Origin: an uncultured archaeon
GTDB lineage: Archaea; Halobacteriota; Methanosarcinia; Methanosarcinales; Methanoperedenaceae
Reading direction: 5' to 3'
Length of the DNA stretch: 44,104 bases
Assembly (NCBI GenBank): GCA_902384525.1
Contig: CABMCA010000073.1
Location: 1 to 44,104 of the forward strand
Shown here: positions 24,605 to 33,032 of the stretch, piece after piece
Layout: each line of letters opens with the position of its first letter
How positions within the stretch are numbered: the stretch's first letter is position 1
Translations under genes and position numbers: made by a program
The notes under the pieces: generated by a model
The model's database searches: none
Seen by the model: only the letters and a program-made list of their open reading frames with translations
Told to the model about the DNA's origin: nothing

Positions 24605-25300
24605 TCACTTTAAGAACTTTGTCTCCGCACTCCCTTTTGTCAGCCTGTTCAGGAGGCTGTACAATTCATCCTGTCTTCCCGCCGGAATAGTTAAAACACC
24701 GATCCAGGAGCCGTCATTTTGCCATTCCTGCTTTGTCAGGGTTCCAAATCCTGCAACATTTCCATACGCTTTTACTGCGTATTCTGCCGGAAGCTTAATA
24801 GCGATCTTTACTTCCTCAAATCGTATCGGGATGATAGGTCTTATCGCTTTCATCGCGATCTCTACAAGTTCATCCACGTTTTTCATTGGGTCGATATGCA
24901 CGCCAGCTTCATTCATAGCAGCTTCGATACGTGCAGGTGGATGCGGACCTTTTGTCTGGGGATTGATGGCATTGGTCGCAATGATGCTTATTACACGATG
25001 AATTTTTTCATCCTGTATCTTCTTTTTCTGTTCGGTTGTAAGATGAAGCTCTCCATCCGTGATTATTTTTTCCGCGATCTTCAATGCGTCGGTCGTCCCG
25101 AAAGCATTAATAACATCCTGTTCATTTGGCCGGTCACCATTCTTGGCATCTTCGAAGACTTCTTCCACTGCCAGGATATTCTCGATCTTCACGGGGTCGC
25201 CTTTTTTATATGCCAGCGCTCCCTCAGGTTCTACAAAAACCTCAAAAGTTTTTCCGTGAGTCTTAAGACGCGCAATTATGGACTCATCAAGAGTGACCAT
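24605..25300 (-). CDS. Ribosome maturation protein SBDS
   Basis: The archaeal SBDS/Sdo1 homologue (231 residues) opens MVTLDESIIARLKTHGKTFE, with FVEPEGALAYKKGDPVKIEN and the helical region DEKIHRVISIIATNAINPQT typical of domain II, then IRPIIPIRFEEVKIAIKLPA in the C-terminal domain. It assists release of the anti-association factor aIF6 during late large-subunit maturation. It lies between psmA and rrp4, the usual archaeal arrangement. GTGAGGAAAAT precedes the ATG. Confidence 0.95.
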   Translation of the reverse strand: MVTLDESIIARLKTHGKTFEVFVEPEGALAYKKGDPVKIENILAVEEVFEDAKNGDRPNEQDVINAFGTTDALKIAEKIITDGELHLTTEQKKKIQDEKIHRVISIIATNAINPQTKGPHPPARIEAAMNEAGVHIDPMKNVDELVEIAMKAIRPIIPIRFEEVKIAIKLPAEYAVKAYGNVAGFGTLTKQEWQNDGSWIGVLTIPAGRQDELYSLLNRLTKGSAETKFLK

Positions 25301-25307
25301 ATTTTCC

Positions 25308-26081
25308 TCACTCTTCTGTCTTCTTTTTCTTATCCTTTCCCTTTGTTTCGGAGGCGTGCATCTTTATGACCCGTTCCACGTATTTTTCCACTTCTGATGG
25401 GGTGAGTTTCCTGAATTTCCTGGTTGAAAGTTCTATTATCCCGACTTCGATAGTAGAAGCGTTAAAAACCCCCTCTGTCGTGCTGTGAAGTGCATCCAGG
25501 CCAAGGATAATTGCATCTTCCAATTTTATATCATCAGTATATTTTTTCTCAAAGACCTCCATGGTCTCTGTTCTTCCCGAACCAATGCTTGTGGCCTTAT
25601 ATTCAAGCAGGGCGCCGCTCGGGTCTGTTTCAAAAAGGCGCGCACGATGGTCATCAACTCCCGCGATAAGGAGAGCTGTCCCGAAAGGCCTGACACCACC
25701 GTATTGCGTATATGATTGTTTGAAGTCGCAGATTTTCTTGGAGAGGACCTCAACACCTATGAGTTCATCATAAGTAACTTTATTTATCTGGGCTTCAACG
25801 CGCGCGCGATCAATGAGCGCCCTGGCATCTGCAACAAGACCTGATGTGGCAGCTCCTATATGATCATCGATCTGGAATATTTTTTCAATTGATTCCGCTT
25901 CAAGTAATTTACTCGTAACACGCTTATCGACCAGAAGTGCCACCCCATCAATGGCCTTTACTCCAACTGCCGTTGTTCCGCGTTTAACCGCTTCACGCGC
26001 ATATTCTACCTGAAATAATCTTCCATCAGGACTAAAAACAGTTATTGCCCTGTCATATCCCATTTGTGGTGCCATTTGCAT
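25308..26081 (-). CDS. psmA: Proteasome alpha subunit
   Basis: The 20S proteasome alpha subunit has the N-terminal gating signature [20 protein letters not shown] and [18 protein letters not shown], followed by the alpha-type core ([35 protein letters not shown]). The tail ends in a lysine-rich [10 protein letters not shown]. Seven copies cap the proteolytic ring and control entry. AAGGAG precedes the ATG at 26081. It sits between the RNase P genes and SBDS, the typical archaeal gene order, linking protein turnover to ribosome and RNA processing. Confidence 0.97.
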   Translation of the reverse strand: MQMAPQMGYDRAITVFSPDGRLFQVEYAREAVKRGTTAVGVKAIDGVALLVDKRVTSKLLEAESIEKIFQIDDHIGAATSGLVADARALIDRARVEAQINKVTYDELIGVEVLSKKICDFKQSYTQYGGVRPFGTALLIAGVDDHRARLFETDPSGALLEYKATSIGSGRTETMEVFEKKYTDDIKLEDAIILGLDALHSTTEGVFNASTIEVGIIELSTRKFRKLTPSEVEKYVERVIKMHASETKGKDKKKKTEE

Positions 26082-26125
26082 TCTATCATCTCCTTATATG
26101 AAAAACCGTAATTTCCTATATTCTG

Positions 26126-26497
26126 TCATTTCTTTATCCTTTTTTCGGGTTCTGACTCTTTAACGAGTGATTGTTGTATAAACTTTTCCGTTGCACCTTT
26201 GATGGTGCCGGATATGCCAAGTACATGAATAGAAACGAGTATTCCGTGAATATTATTGATGCAGGCAAGACCTGCCCTTGTTTCATTTGTTTTTTCCCGG
26301 GCGCAGCGAAGTATCCCGAATCGTCCCTCAAATGACATGAGCGAGGGATTTATCTCACTTGCTCCTTTATCTCCAAACAAAGAAATTATTGAATTCGATA
26401 TCTCTCTGACCAGTTCCTGCCGGATTATCGCCATCCCTGAATTAATTTCAAACGCGATATACCTTTTTTTTTCACGCAAAGTGGGCAGGGTTTTCAT
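26126..26497 (-). CDS. rnp2: RNase P protein component 2 (Pop5)
   Basis: The 123-residue RNA-binding protein has the Pop5 pattern: MKTLPTLREKKRYIAFEINS, ISNSIISLFGDKGASEINPS and RFGILRCAREKTNETRAGLA, then the terminal IHVLGISGTIKGATEKF. It assists the catalytic RNA that trims tRNA 5' ends. Its start overlaps the rnp3 stop (ATGA), as in other archaea, supporting cotranslation. Psma follows after 44 nt. Confidence 0.95.
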   Translation of the reverse strand: MKTLPTLREKKRYIAFEINSGMAIIRQELVREISNSIISLFGDKGASEINPSLMSFEGRFGILRCAREKTNETRAGLACINNIHGILVSIHVLGISGTIKGATEKFIQQSLVKESEPEKRIKK

Positions 26498-27147
26498 ATT
26501 ATTTCGATGCCTTCCTTGATATAATCAGGGCTTTTTCTTCGAAGTATATTTTCTGGTGTTATACTCATTGCGTCAATGGCTTCGAAAGGTGTCATCCCGA
26601 AAAGGCTTGAAAGTGCAACCATTTCCCTCGGGGAACGAAGATCATAAACTGAACTGGAATCACTTGTGAGGATCATTTTGAGTTTGTATTTCCTTGCATG
26701 TTTAAGAATTATCCTCATATTCTTTAATTCTCTGACGCGCGCATCTCCCCTTAGCCTTATGAGTAAACCCAGGTTGAGTCCGATAGCTATGGAATTATCA
26801 CTCGCAGCTTTAGCAAGGACATTATTAAATTCAGATGGCTGTAAAAGTATGTCAAGACCATCTGATTCCACAGATGCACGATTTATGTCTTCTTCTCCCC
26901 CCCTGACTATGGTAATAATATTTGAGTCCCTGTGTTTCTTTATTTCTTCCCTGATCCTTGATGACTTTGCCTGGATCTCGACACCTTTGTATATGGAAAA
27001 ATCATCCGGAAGAATGATACCTTCATTGGCCTTCAGGTTCGTAACAACTATTCCGGAATAGCCATACTTTTTCGCCCCTGCTGCCATTAATTCAGGACTA
27101 TCGGGATGCGTGAAAAAATCATAGAATTTAGAGTCATACTTTGACAT
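26494..27147 (-). CDS. rnp3: RNase P protein component 3 (Rpp30)
   Basis: This PHP-like TIM-barrel protein (217 residues) begins MSKYDSKFYDFFTHPDSPEL and includes GYSGIVVTNLKANEG, GGEEDINRASVESDGLDILL and LTSDSSSVYDLRSPREMVAL, the Rpp30 pattern. It pairs with Pop5 to activate the RNase P specificity domain. It is the first gene of the minus-strand superoperon; CTTTTAAGTATTATTAAG on the minus strand just upstream is a possible TATA region. Confidence 0.95.
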   Translation of the reverse strand: MSKYDSKFYDFFTHPDSPELMAAGAKKYGYSGIVVTNLKANEGIILPDDFSIYKGVEIQAKSSRIREEIKKHRDSNIITIVRGGEEDINRASVESDGLDILLQPSEFNNVLAKAASDNSIAIGLNLGLLIRLRGDARVRELKNMRIILKHARKYKLKMILTSDSSSVYDLRSPREMVALSSLFGMTPFEAIDAMSITPENILRRKSPDYIKEGIEII

Positions 27148-27175
27148 TATCCGGCTTAATAATACTTAAAAGTGA

Positions 27176-27267
27176 TATAGTTATGTTATGTTATTGATGT
27201 AGTGATTATTGTATAGTTATGTTATTGCTTGTCTGAAAATACCCTGCAAAAGAATATTCAGACAAGC
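27176..27267. repeat. AT-rich direct repeats and an 11-bp hairpin
   Basis: TATAGTTATGTTAT recurs at 27176 and 27212, the first copy with an extra GTTAT unit. Next to it GCTTGTCTGAA (27227-27237) pairs perfectly with TTCAGACAAGC (27257-27267) across a 19-nt loop. It lies between the divergent rnp3 and eIF5A promoters, so it could be a regulatory site for either, or a small RNA structure. Confidence 0.45.
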
Positions 27268-27357
27268 TCTTAAATATTAACCCAGGTATGAAAGAGTTTT
27301 CGTAAGATTTAATAGTCTTTAAATACGTTGTTATGTAGTCTCAAGAGTATGAATATA

Positions 27358-27430
27358 GTAATAAAAATAAATATATACTTTTAGAAAGGTTTAATATATA
27401 AGAAGCTATCATGAGGAAAGGAGATTAACA
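27358..27430 (+). promoter_or_regulatory. eIF5A promoter and ribosome binding site
   Basis: AATAAATATATACTT at 27366-27380 is a TATA-like element about 55 nt before the eIF5A ATG, and AGGAAAGGAGATTAACA gives a strong Shine-Dalgarno (GGAG). The following short UTR is AT-rich. Confidence 0.5.
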
Positions 27431-27817
27431 ATGAAGGATCAAGTTGAAGTTCGGACATTAAAAGAAGGAAAATATGTCTTAATTGATGATGAACCCTGTG
27501 TCATCAAAAGCATTTCTCATGCAAAAACGGGAAAACATGGCTCAGCAAAAGCAAGGATCGATGCCATAGGCATTTTTGACGGTACAAAACGCTCAATCGT
27601 GCAGCCAGTTACGGATAAGACGTATGTCCCTGTCGTAGAAAGGAAGAATGGACAGGTCCTGGCTATAAAAGGCGATATATGCCAGATAATGGATAACGCC
27701 GACTATTCCACACTTGAGCTCAAAATACCCGAAGAATATAAGGGACTGATTGAGGCCGGAAAAGACGTTTCATATCTTGTCGCCATGGGAAAAATGAAAA
27801 TAGACATCCGTACTTAG
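27431..27817 (+). CDS. Translation factor eIF5A (hypusine-containing)
   Basis: The 128-residue protein has the hypusination loop SHAKTGKHGSAKAR, with the modified lysine at K35, followed by a C-terminal OB fold (DICQIMDNADYSTLELKIPE). eIF5A relieves ribosomes stalled at proline-rich and other sequences once the lysine carries hypusine. The stop is TAG and the next base starts agmatinase in the same frame, so the two are encoded with no spacing. A strong GGAG precedes the ATG. The deoxyhypusine synthase gene is not in the window. Confidence 0.97.
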   Translation: MKDQVEVRTLKEGKYVLIDDEPCVIKSISHAKTGKHGSAKARIDAIGIFDGTKRSIVQPVTDKTYVPVVERKNGQVLAIKGDICQIMDNADYSTLELKIPEEYKGLIEAGKDVSYLVAMGKMKIDIRT

Positions 27818-28696
27818 ATGGATCAGTCTCTTTTTGCAGATGCCAATTCCGATTACGAAAGAGCCCGTTACGTAATTTGCGGGGTGCCGTTTGACGGTAC
27901 TTCAAGCTACAGGCTCGGAAGCAGGTTTGCGCCTGACGAAATGAGGGCAGCATCGTATAATTTTGAGACTTATAGCAGTTTTTTTGATTTTGACCTTGCA
28001 GATGTGGACATCCATGATGCTGGCAACCTTGAAGTCGCTGATAATATCGATGATACTCTTTTTGCGATTTCAAAATATGCCAATAAATATGTCAACGACG
28101 GGAAGATCCCTGTAATGCTTGGCGGGGAACATTCCCTTTCATACCCGTTTGTAAAAGCCTGTAAAAATAAATATCCGGAACTGGGATTTGTGGTTCTTGA
28201 CGCGCATATGGACCTGAGAGATGAATTTCATGGTGAGAAGAACAGCCATGCATGCATATCAAAACATGTAATTGATGATTTGACACACAAATATGTTTCA
28301 ATAGGTATAAGGAGCGGAACCCGCGAAGAATATGAGTATGTCAGTGAAAATAAAATAAAAATGTTCTCAGCGGAAGATGTTTATTCAAATGGCATTGAAA
28401 AAATTATTTCTGAATTTCGCGATTATATCAGGGGACCGGTTTATCTGTCTATAGATATGGATGCGATCGATCCGGCTTATGCACCCGCTCTTGGCACCCC
28501 GGAACCGTATGGGATAACACCGCGTGATGTCAGGGACATAATATCATGCTTAGCACCCCAGGTTGTGGGTTTTGACCTTGTCGAGATCGCCCCTGCTTAT
28601 GATTCAGGCGGGACGGCAGTCCTTGGAGCAAAGCTTGTGCGTGATTTTTTAGCTGCAAGCACAAAAGCGCGTTTATTCCTTGAACATACTCTTTAA
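27818..28696 (+). CDS. speB: Agmatinase (SpeB-like ureohydrolase)
   Basis: The 292-residue ureohydrolase has the manganese ligands H105 (GGEHS), D128, H130 and D132 (VLDAHMD), and D213, D215 (SIDMDAIDP). Family members cut agmatine to putrescine and urea. Its ATG directly follows the eIF5A TAG stop. In some haloarchaea, agmatine is the aminopropyl-free donor for eIF5A modification and an agmatinase then gives deoxyhypusine; the gene pairing here suits that idea. The end overlaps the opposite-strand hydrolase by 24 nt. The specific substrate is inferred. Confidence 0.92.
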   Translation: MDQSLFADANSDYERARYVICGVPFDGTSSYRLGSRFAPDEMRAASYNFETYSSFFDFDLADVDIHDAGNLEVADNIDDTLFAISKYANKYVNDGKIPVMLGGEHSLSYPFVKACKNKYPELGFVVLDAHMDLRDEFHGEKNSHACISKHVIDDLTHKYVSIGIRSGTREEYEYVSENKIKMFSAEDVYSNGIEKIISEFRDYIRGPVYLSIDMDAIDPAYAPALGTPEPYGITPRDVRDIISCLAPQVVGFDLVEIAPAYDSGGTAVLGAKLVRDFLAASTKARLFLEHTL

Positions 28697-29617
28697 TTCA
28701 TTCTCCAGCGGCTCTTTCATACCCTCACTATATCCATGAGTTCCGGTGGTTACCGTATAAAACTGCTTTGGCTCTTTAGCTTTCTCAAATGTCTTCCGGG
28801 CAAGCTGTATAGGAATAATTGTGTCATTCACAGAATGGATCATTACGAATTTTCTTGGAGGAATAGACCCAAGATAGGTTTCGGGATCGATTGAGCGATA
28901 GAACCGTATGATATTCTCATCCCTTATACCACTAATTTGTGACTCGATGTCATAACCGCTTGTGCTTATCCCGATCACACCTGTTATTCCAGGGTCAATT
29001 GCTGCTGCAATTATAGCAAAACGCCCTCCATTGCTCTCACCCACAATTGCTATTCTGTCAGGATCAATCGATGGCTCCTGCCTTAACACATCCACAGCCC
29101 GCAGGGCATCAAATACCATTTTATGTTCCACAGGTTCTAATCCCTTTTTCCAGAGGCCATAATCATAATCCATATCCACTCCACCACGGTTTCGCTGTTC
29201 GATTCCGATGCTTGCATATCCCATATTGGAAAAAATTTCGGCAAGAGTTTGTGTTCCTTCCTTCGGGATAGTAGCTCCGGGCAGGATCACAACTCCGGGT
29301 ACTTTTTTTCCTGCGACAGGAATGCGAAGAAGTCCTTCGACATTATAATCCTTGCTCGGAAAAGAAATGTTCTTGAGAATATAATCAGGTCCGGATTCGG
29401 TTTTCAGGATTTCGACATCAAGTTTGCCCCTGTTTTCAGGATACGAGAGAATTCCTTTATCACTCACAGTCCATTTATTGCTATCGCTTCCCTGCGGGAT
29501 AAGATAATAAATCAGTGCAAGAAGTAGAAGCATACCGATTATAACATAAATACTTAATTTAATGGAAGATTTCTTTTCAACTTTCTTTAATTTAATATTC
29601 TTTTTTTTTGAACCCAT
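28673..29617 (-). CDS. Membrane-anchored alpha/beta hydrolase
   Basis: A basic N-terminus (MGSKKKNIKLKKVEKKSS) precedes one membrane helix (SIYVIIGMLLLLALIYYL), so the rest faces outward. The alpha/beta hydrolase domain has GESNGG as the nucleophile elbow, D in HSVNDTIIP and H in TGTHGY, forming the catalytic triad. It resembles dienelactone-hydrolase or peptidase-like members, but the substrate is not known. GAGGACAG precedes the ATG. It converges with speB with a 24-nt overlap, so their transcripts are antisense at the 3' ends. Confidence 0.88.
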   Translation of the reverse strand: MGSKKKNIKLKKVEKKSSIKLSIYVIIGMLLLLALIYYLIPQGSDSNKWTVSDKGILSYPENRGKLDVEILKTESGPDYILKNISFPSKDYNVEGLLRIPVAGKKVPGVVILPGATIPKEGTQTLAEIFSNMGYASIGIEQRNRGGVDMDYDYGLWKKGLEPVEHKMVFDALRAVDVLRQEPSIDPDRIAIVGESNGGRFAIIAAAIDPGITGVIGISTSGYDIESQISGIRDENIIRFYRSIDPETYLGSIPPRKFVMIHSVNDTIIPIQLARKTFEKAKEPKQFYTVTTGTHGYSEGMKEPLENELKSMFKE

Positions 29618-29693
29618 TTTCTGTCCTCTATCTTTTTCAAAACAGTTTTGTTAAAGATCATATATAAATAATATCCACCCCATCTTAGCAGCA

Positions 29694-30635
29694 ATGAAAT
29701 GTCTCGTAACAGGCGGAGCTGGATTTATCGGTTCACATATTATCCGGCATTTACTTGAATGCGGATATGAAACAATATGCTTTGACAATTTTGACCCGAC
29801 CTATGATATCAATACCAAGAAAGGAAATATTTCTCCTTTTTTAGAAAATAATAATTTTGAATTGATAGAAGGGGATGTCCGGGACAGGGAATTGCTGAAA
29901 AAAGCAATAACGGATATTGATTATATTTTCGATGAAGCTGCTGTTGTTTAGGTTGTAGAGAGCATGAAAAATCCTGTCAGGACAATAGAGATCAATACTA
30001 TAGGCACATTCAATATCCTGGAGGCAGCTATATCCGGAAATGTCAAAAAAGTGATCCTTGCGTCATCGGCAGCTGTTTACGGTGACTCGCCCGAGCTTCC
30101 CAAAAAAGAAATCATGACCCCGGTTCCCAAATCGCCTTATGCTATCTCAAAACTTGATTGTGAATATGCCGCAAGAATATATTTTGAAGAGCATGGGCTG
30201 AAAACCACTTCTTTGCGCTATTTTAACGTTTACGGCCCGCGGCAGGACCCAACATCGCCATATGCCGCTGCAATCCCCATCTTTTTACAAAAGGCTTTGA
30301 AGAACCAGGAAATCCGGATATATGGTGATGGAATGCAAACGCGTGATTTTGTTTTTGTCAATGATGTTGTGCAGGCTAATGAATTAGTGATGTCAAAGGG
30401 AGACGGGAAGACATTTAATGTTGCTAATGGCATTGCCACTTCAATTAATGAAATTGCAGAAAAGATCATAAATCAAACCGGATCAAAATCAACCATTGTA
30501 AATGAAAAAGAAAGAAGCGGGGATATCAAGCATAGTGTCGCTGATATTACAGAAATAAGTAAGATCGGGTTTAAACCGGAATACGATATGAATAAAGGTC
30601 TGAAAAATACGATTGAGTGGTACAGGAATTGTTAA
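29694..30635 (+). pseudogene. NAD-dependent sugar epimerase with an in-frame TAG
   Basis: This extended SDR enzyme (UDP-glucose 4-epimerase-like) has the Rossmann glycine motif [10 protein letters not shown] at residues 6-15, SSAAVYGDSPELP and the Y149/K153 pair in SPYAISKLDCEY, then GDGMQTRDFVFVNDVV. The frame is intact except one TAG at 29949-29951, codon 86, in DEAAVV-stop-VVESMKNP, just where relatives carry a conserved AAxxS turn. A single C-to-A change of TCG would give TAG, so a serine is the likely original. It is either a recent pseudogene, a base-call error, or an amber codon read through. Both halves start in the same frame. Confidence 0.85.
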
Positions 30636-30639
30636 TCGG

Positions 30640-31122
30640 TCAAGTTATTTCGGTAATTTGCTTGTTTTTTAAAAAATCATCAAGCTTTTTAGTATGGCCA
30701 TTGAATTCTGTCATAACTTTTGCGAGATTATCATCATTGGTTACCAAAATTATTTCCTTTATTATACAAGTCTCTGCTATCAATATATCTCTTGGTTGAT
30801 TTTCCCTTCTTTTCTTTTTTCCACTTTTCTTATCTAATTCTTGAAGTTTAACTAATAATAAATTATATAATTTACCATTACCGACCTTACATTTACCTAC
30901 TCTAGAAATACCAACTATTGCTGATTCCGTTGGAATGTCATTTTGGTCAATTTCCTTAAAAATTTTTAATAATTCATTCTTTCTATCCTCTATCTGTGTT
31001 TCATTTAACTCATCAAACTGTATATGAGTAATATAATAATCAAATTCTGGTGACAAATTTATTTGAATATTTTTATCTAAAATGCTATTGAAAATATTTG
31101 TATCAAACATAAAACCATTCAT
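30640..31122 (-). CDS. PIN-domain protein
   Basis: The 160-residue protein begins MNGFMFDTNIFNSIL and later has RDILIAETCIIKEIILVTND. The acidic residues of FDTN and TNDDN match PIN-type ribonuclease centres, often toxins. ATG at 31122 is preceded by GAGGT. The gene is AT-rich compared with its neighbours and has no adjacent antitoxin-like gene, so an orphan acquired PIN gene is likely. A KKSGKKKRREN basic patch may bind RNA. Activity cannot be proven from sequence. Confidence 0.8.
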   Translation of the reverse strand: MNGFMFDTNIFNSILDKNIQINLSPEFDYYITHIQFDELNETQIEDRKNELLKIFKEIDQNDIPTESAIVGISRVGKCKVGNGKLYNLLLVKLQELDKKSGKKKRRENQPRDILIAETCIIKEIILVTNDDNLAKVMTEFNGHTKKLDDFLKNKQITEIT

Positions 31123-31210
31123 AGTAAACCTCATCATCCGCCTCTACATCAATTCCAGAAGTTCCTTTATTTCAACTATCCTTAAATATGTTGTCGGCAG
31201 CTCTGTGTGT

Positions 31211-31684
31211 TCACTTTGAACCTGACATATTCAAGAATTCAAGCACTTTTTCTAGAATAATATCCATATCTTTGATTTTTTCATCCGTAACCGCTATAAC
31301 CCTGCATTCGCGTTCGAAAATTATTGCATCCTCTTCCCTTTCCACTACAATTATCCGGGGCTTATCGGACTGTGTGAACCCGTCTGCAAGAACAACGTCA
31401 GTGTCGCAAAAAAAGTTTTCACAAATCTCATCAATATCAGTCGTGATATTTTCATTTTTGATAAGTGCAAATTTCACAGATGAGGATATGGCAACAGTAT
31501 CAGCCCCGGCCAATGCATATTTCCATGTATCTTTGCCTTCGATATCTATTTCAAAATCACCATGTTTGTGATATTTTAAGGCTCCTACCCGAAGATCCCG
31601 GATTTTCAATTCTTTTATCAATTCTTCCATTAACCTTGTTTTTCCGGTTTTACTGCTTCCGACGATACAAATTACAGGTGGAAT
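31211..31684 (-). CDS. mobB: Molybdopterin-guanine dinucleotide protein MobB, non-ATG start
   Basis: MobB is a P-loop GTPase that helps attach GMP to molybdopterin. The P-loop GSSKTGKT lies upstream of the first ATG (31630): codons PPVICIVGSSKTGKTRL precede it in frame. A TGA bounds the frame 5 codons earlier, leaving no ATG, GTG or TTG. The best start is ATT at 31682-31684, with GAGAGG five nt before, giving 157 residues. Conserved features follow: KYHKHGDFEIDIEGKDTWKY and DVVLADGF. It overlaps the fdhD end by 13 nt, so coupled translation, perhaps by frameshifting, is possible. Confidence 0.82.
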   Translation of the reverse strand: MPPVICIVGSSKTGKTRLMEELIKELKIRDLRVGALKYHKHGDFEIDIEGKDTWKYALAGADTVAISSSVKFALIKNENITTDIDEICENFFCDTDVVLADGFTQSDKPRIIVVEREEDAIIFERECRVIAVTDEKIKDMDIILEKVLEFLNMSGSK

Positions 31685-32424
31685 AAAAGCCTCTCATAGT
31701 GTGAAAAAACTGACATTTTATCATTTGAAACAAAACAAACAAGACAAACACCAGTCCGCATGGCGGCATCAATGCCCGAATTAAGCGGCGCGGTTTTTGT
31801 GGCAACAAGAGGGATTCCGGCCCTTGCGGCTTTTAATACCATTCCTGCAGACTGGCGTCCGGTTGATATGATGAAATGCTCCCTTACATCAATCCCGTTA
31901 AGATAGGCATATCCAACGACCTTGTCAAAAGCATTATGTCTTCCTACATCAATCGCTTTTGCCACGCATTCACCCCTGGCATTTATAAGACAGGCTGCAT
32001 GTGTCCCTCGCGTTTCCCTGTATATATCAGATTCCAGGAATCTGAGACTTTTCCCAATTGTATCCATGCTGAATCTTGTATCAGAATCAATTGAGATATT
32101 TTCATTCTCTTCCCATCGTACACCAACGCAGCCCGATGACCTTAATTCACGCCAGATTTCAATATGCCCGGTCTCTTCTATTGCGGCATATATCCTGTTC
32201 CCGTCTATTTTAAAATCTTTTATGCTATCCGGATCTTTTACAAGTCCTTCGCATATAAAGTACCCGATGGCAAGCTCTTTAATCATTTCCGGTGTAGCAA
32301 GTATTGATGCGATCGGGATTTTATTTATGAAAATCTCAATAGTGCTCTCTATAGCTACTGTATGGATTTTTTCATGCGGTACACCCTTTTTAAACTCAAG
32401 CGCAGGATAATTTTTTTTATACAT
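31672..32424 (-). CDS. fdhD: Formate dehydrogenase accessory sulfurtransferase FdhD
   Basis: FdhD passes sulfur to the molybdenum/tungsten cofactor of formate dehydrogenases. The protein (250 residues) has ELAIGYFICEGLVKDPDSIK, SSGCVGVRW with one cysteine in the usual sulfur-transfer loop (E. coli has CxxC), GTHAACLINARGECVAKAID and DVGRHNAFDKVVGYA, then STGRQSAGMVLKAARAGIPL. It overlaps mobA upstream by eight nt and mobB downstream. Formate dehydrogenase genes are not in this window. Confidence 0.95.
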   Translation of the reverse strand: MYKKNYPALEFKKGVPHEKIHTVAIESTIEIFINKIPIASILATPEMIKELAIGYFICEGLVKDPDSIKDFKIDGNRIYAAIEETGHIEIWRELRSSGCVGVRWEENENISIDSDTRFSMDTIGKSLRFLESDIYRETRGTHAACLINARGECVAKAIDVGRHNAFDKVVGYAYLNGIDVREHFIISTGRQSAGMVLKAARAGIPLVATKTAPLNSGIDAAMRTGVCLVCFVSNDKMSVFSHYERLLFHL

Positions 32425-33022
32425 TTTTATTGATTATATCCATCTCTTCTGGAGTATTAATATTGATAAATGTTCTTAAATTCATGTCGATTTTCCTGAT
32501 TTCTTCCATTTCCACATAATTGACCCTTAATTTTTGAATCGGAGCAAGAACTATTTTCTCTCCGTTCTTAATAGCTTTCTTTGTCTCAGATAACATGGGT
32601 TTGCATTTATAAACAGCATGCAGTGGCTCAAGAAAACCATCTTTCCAGCGCGGGATGGCTGCATCGTGATCCTCACCGGACTTAAAAAGCAGCTTTATTA
32701 CATTTTCATTTATAAAAGGCATATCGCATGCAGCGATAAAACAAAAATCATCCGTGCAAACCGTAAGCCCTGAAAGTATTCCCGCAAGAGGGCCTGTGTT
32801 TTCATATTCATCAAATGCGTAAATGTACCCTGGTAACACTGAATCCAACAATTTTCCCTGTGCTTTATCACGAACGGAAATTATAATGTTATCAACAACC
32901 TTTTCAAGGCTCTCAATAACATAGCTGATAAGGGGTTTACCATTAATGGCCATAAGAGCTTTTTCCCGGTAACCCATACGTTTTCCTTTTCCTCCCGCAA
33001 GGATAATTGCAGAATATGCCAT
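32417..33022 (-). CDS. mobA: Molybdenum cofactor guanylyltransferase MobA
   Basis: MobA adds GMP from GTP to molybdopterin. Seen motifs: LAGGKGKRMGYREKAL (nucleotide binding), NTGPLAGILSGL and IAACDMPFINENV with the metal-binding D. About 201 residues. AGGG precedes the ATG. It lies ten nt after radC and overlaps fdhD by eight bases, so radC-mobA-fdhD-mobB read as one unit for cofactor assembly. Confidence 0.94.
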   Translation of the reverse strand: MAYSAIILAGGKGKRMGYREKALMAINGKPLISYVIESLEKVVDNIIISVRDKAQGKLLDSVLPGYIYAFDEYENTGPLAGILSGLTVCTDDFCFIAACDMPFINENVIKLLFKSGEDHDAAIPRWKDGFLEPLHAVYKCKPMLSETKKAIKNGEKIVLAPIQKLRVNYVEMEEIRKIDMNLRTFININTPEEMDIINKNV

Positions 33023-33032
33023 ATTTATTTCC

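Noticed and set aside
29964-30635. Stand-alone epimerase starting at the ATG after the TAG
   Set aside because: It would lack the NAD-binding Rossmann part, which is present just upstream in the same frame.
30640-31122. Complete toxin-antitoxin pair
   Set aside because: The PIN protein has no small partner gene on either side; only the mobB gene and the epimerase lie next to it.
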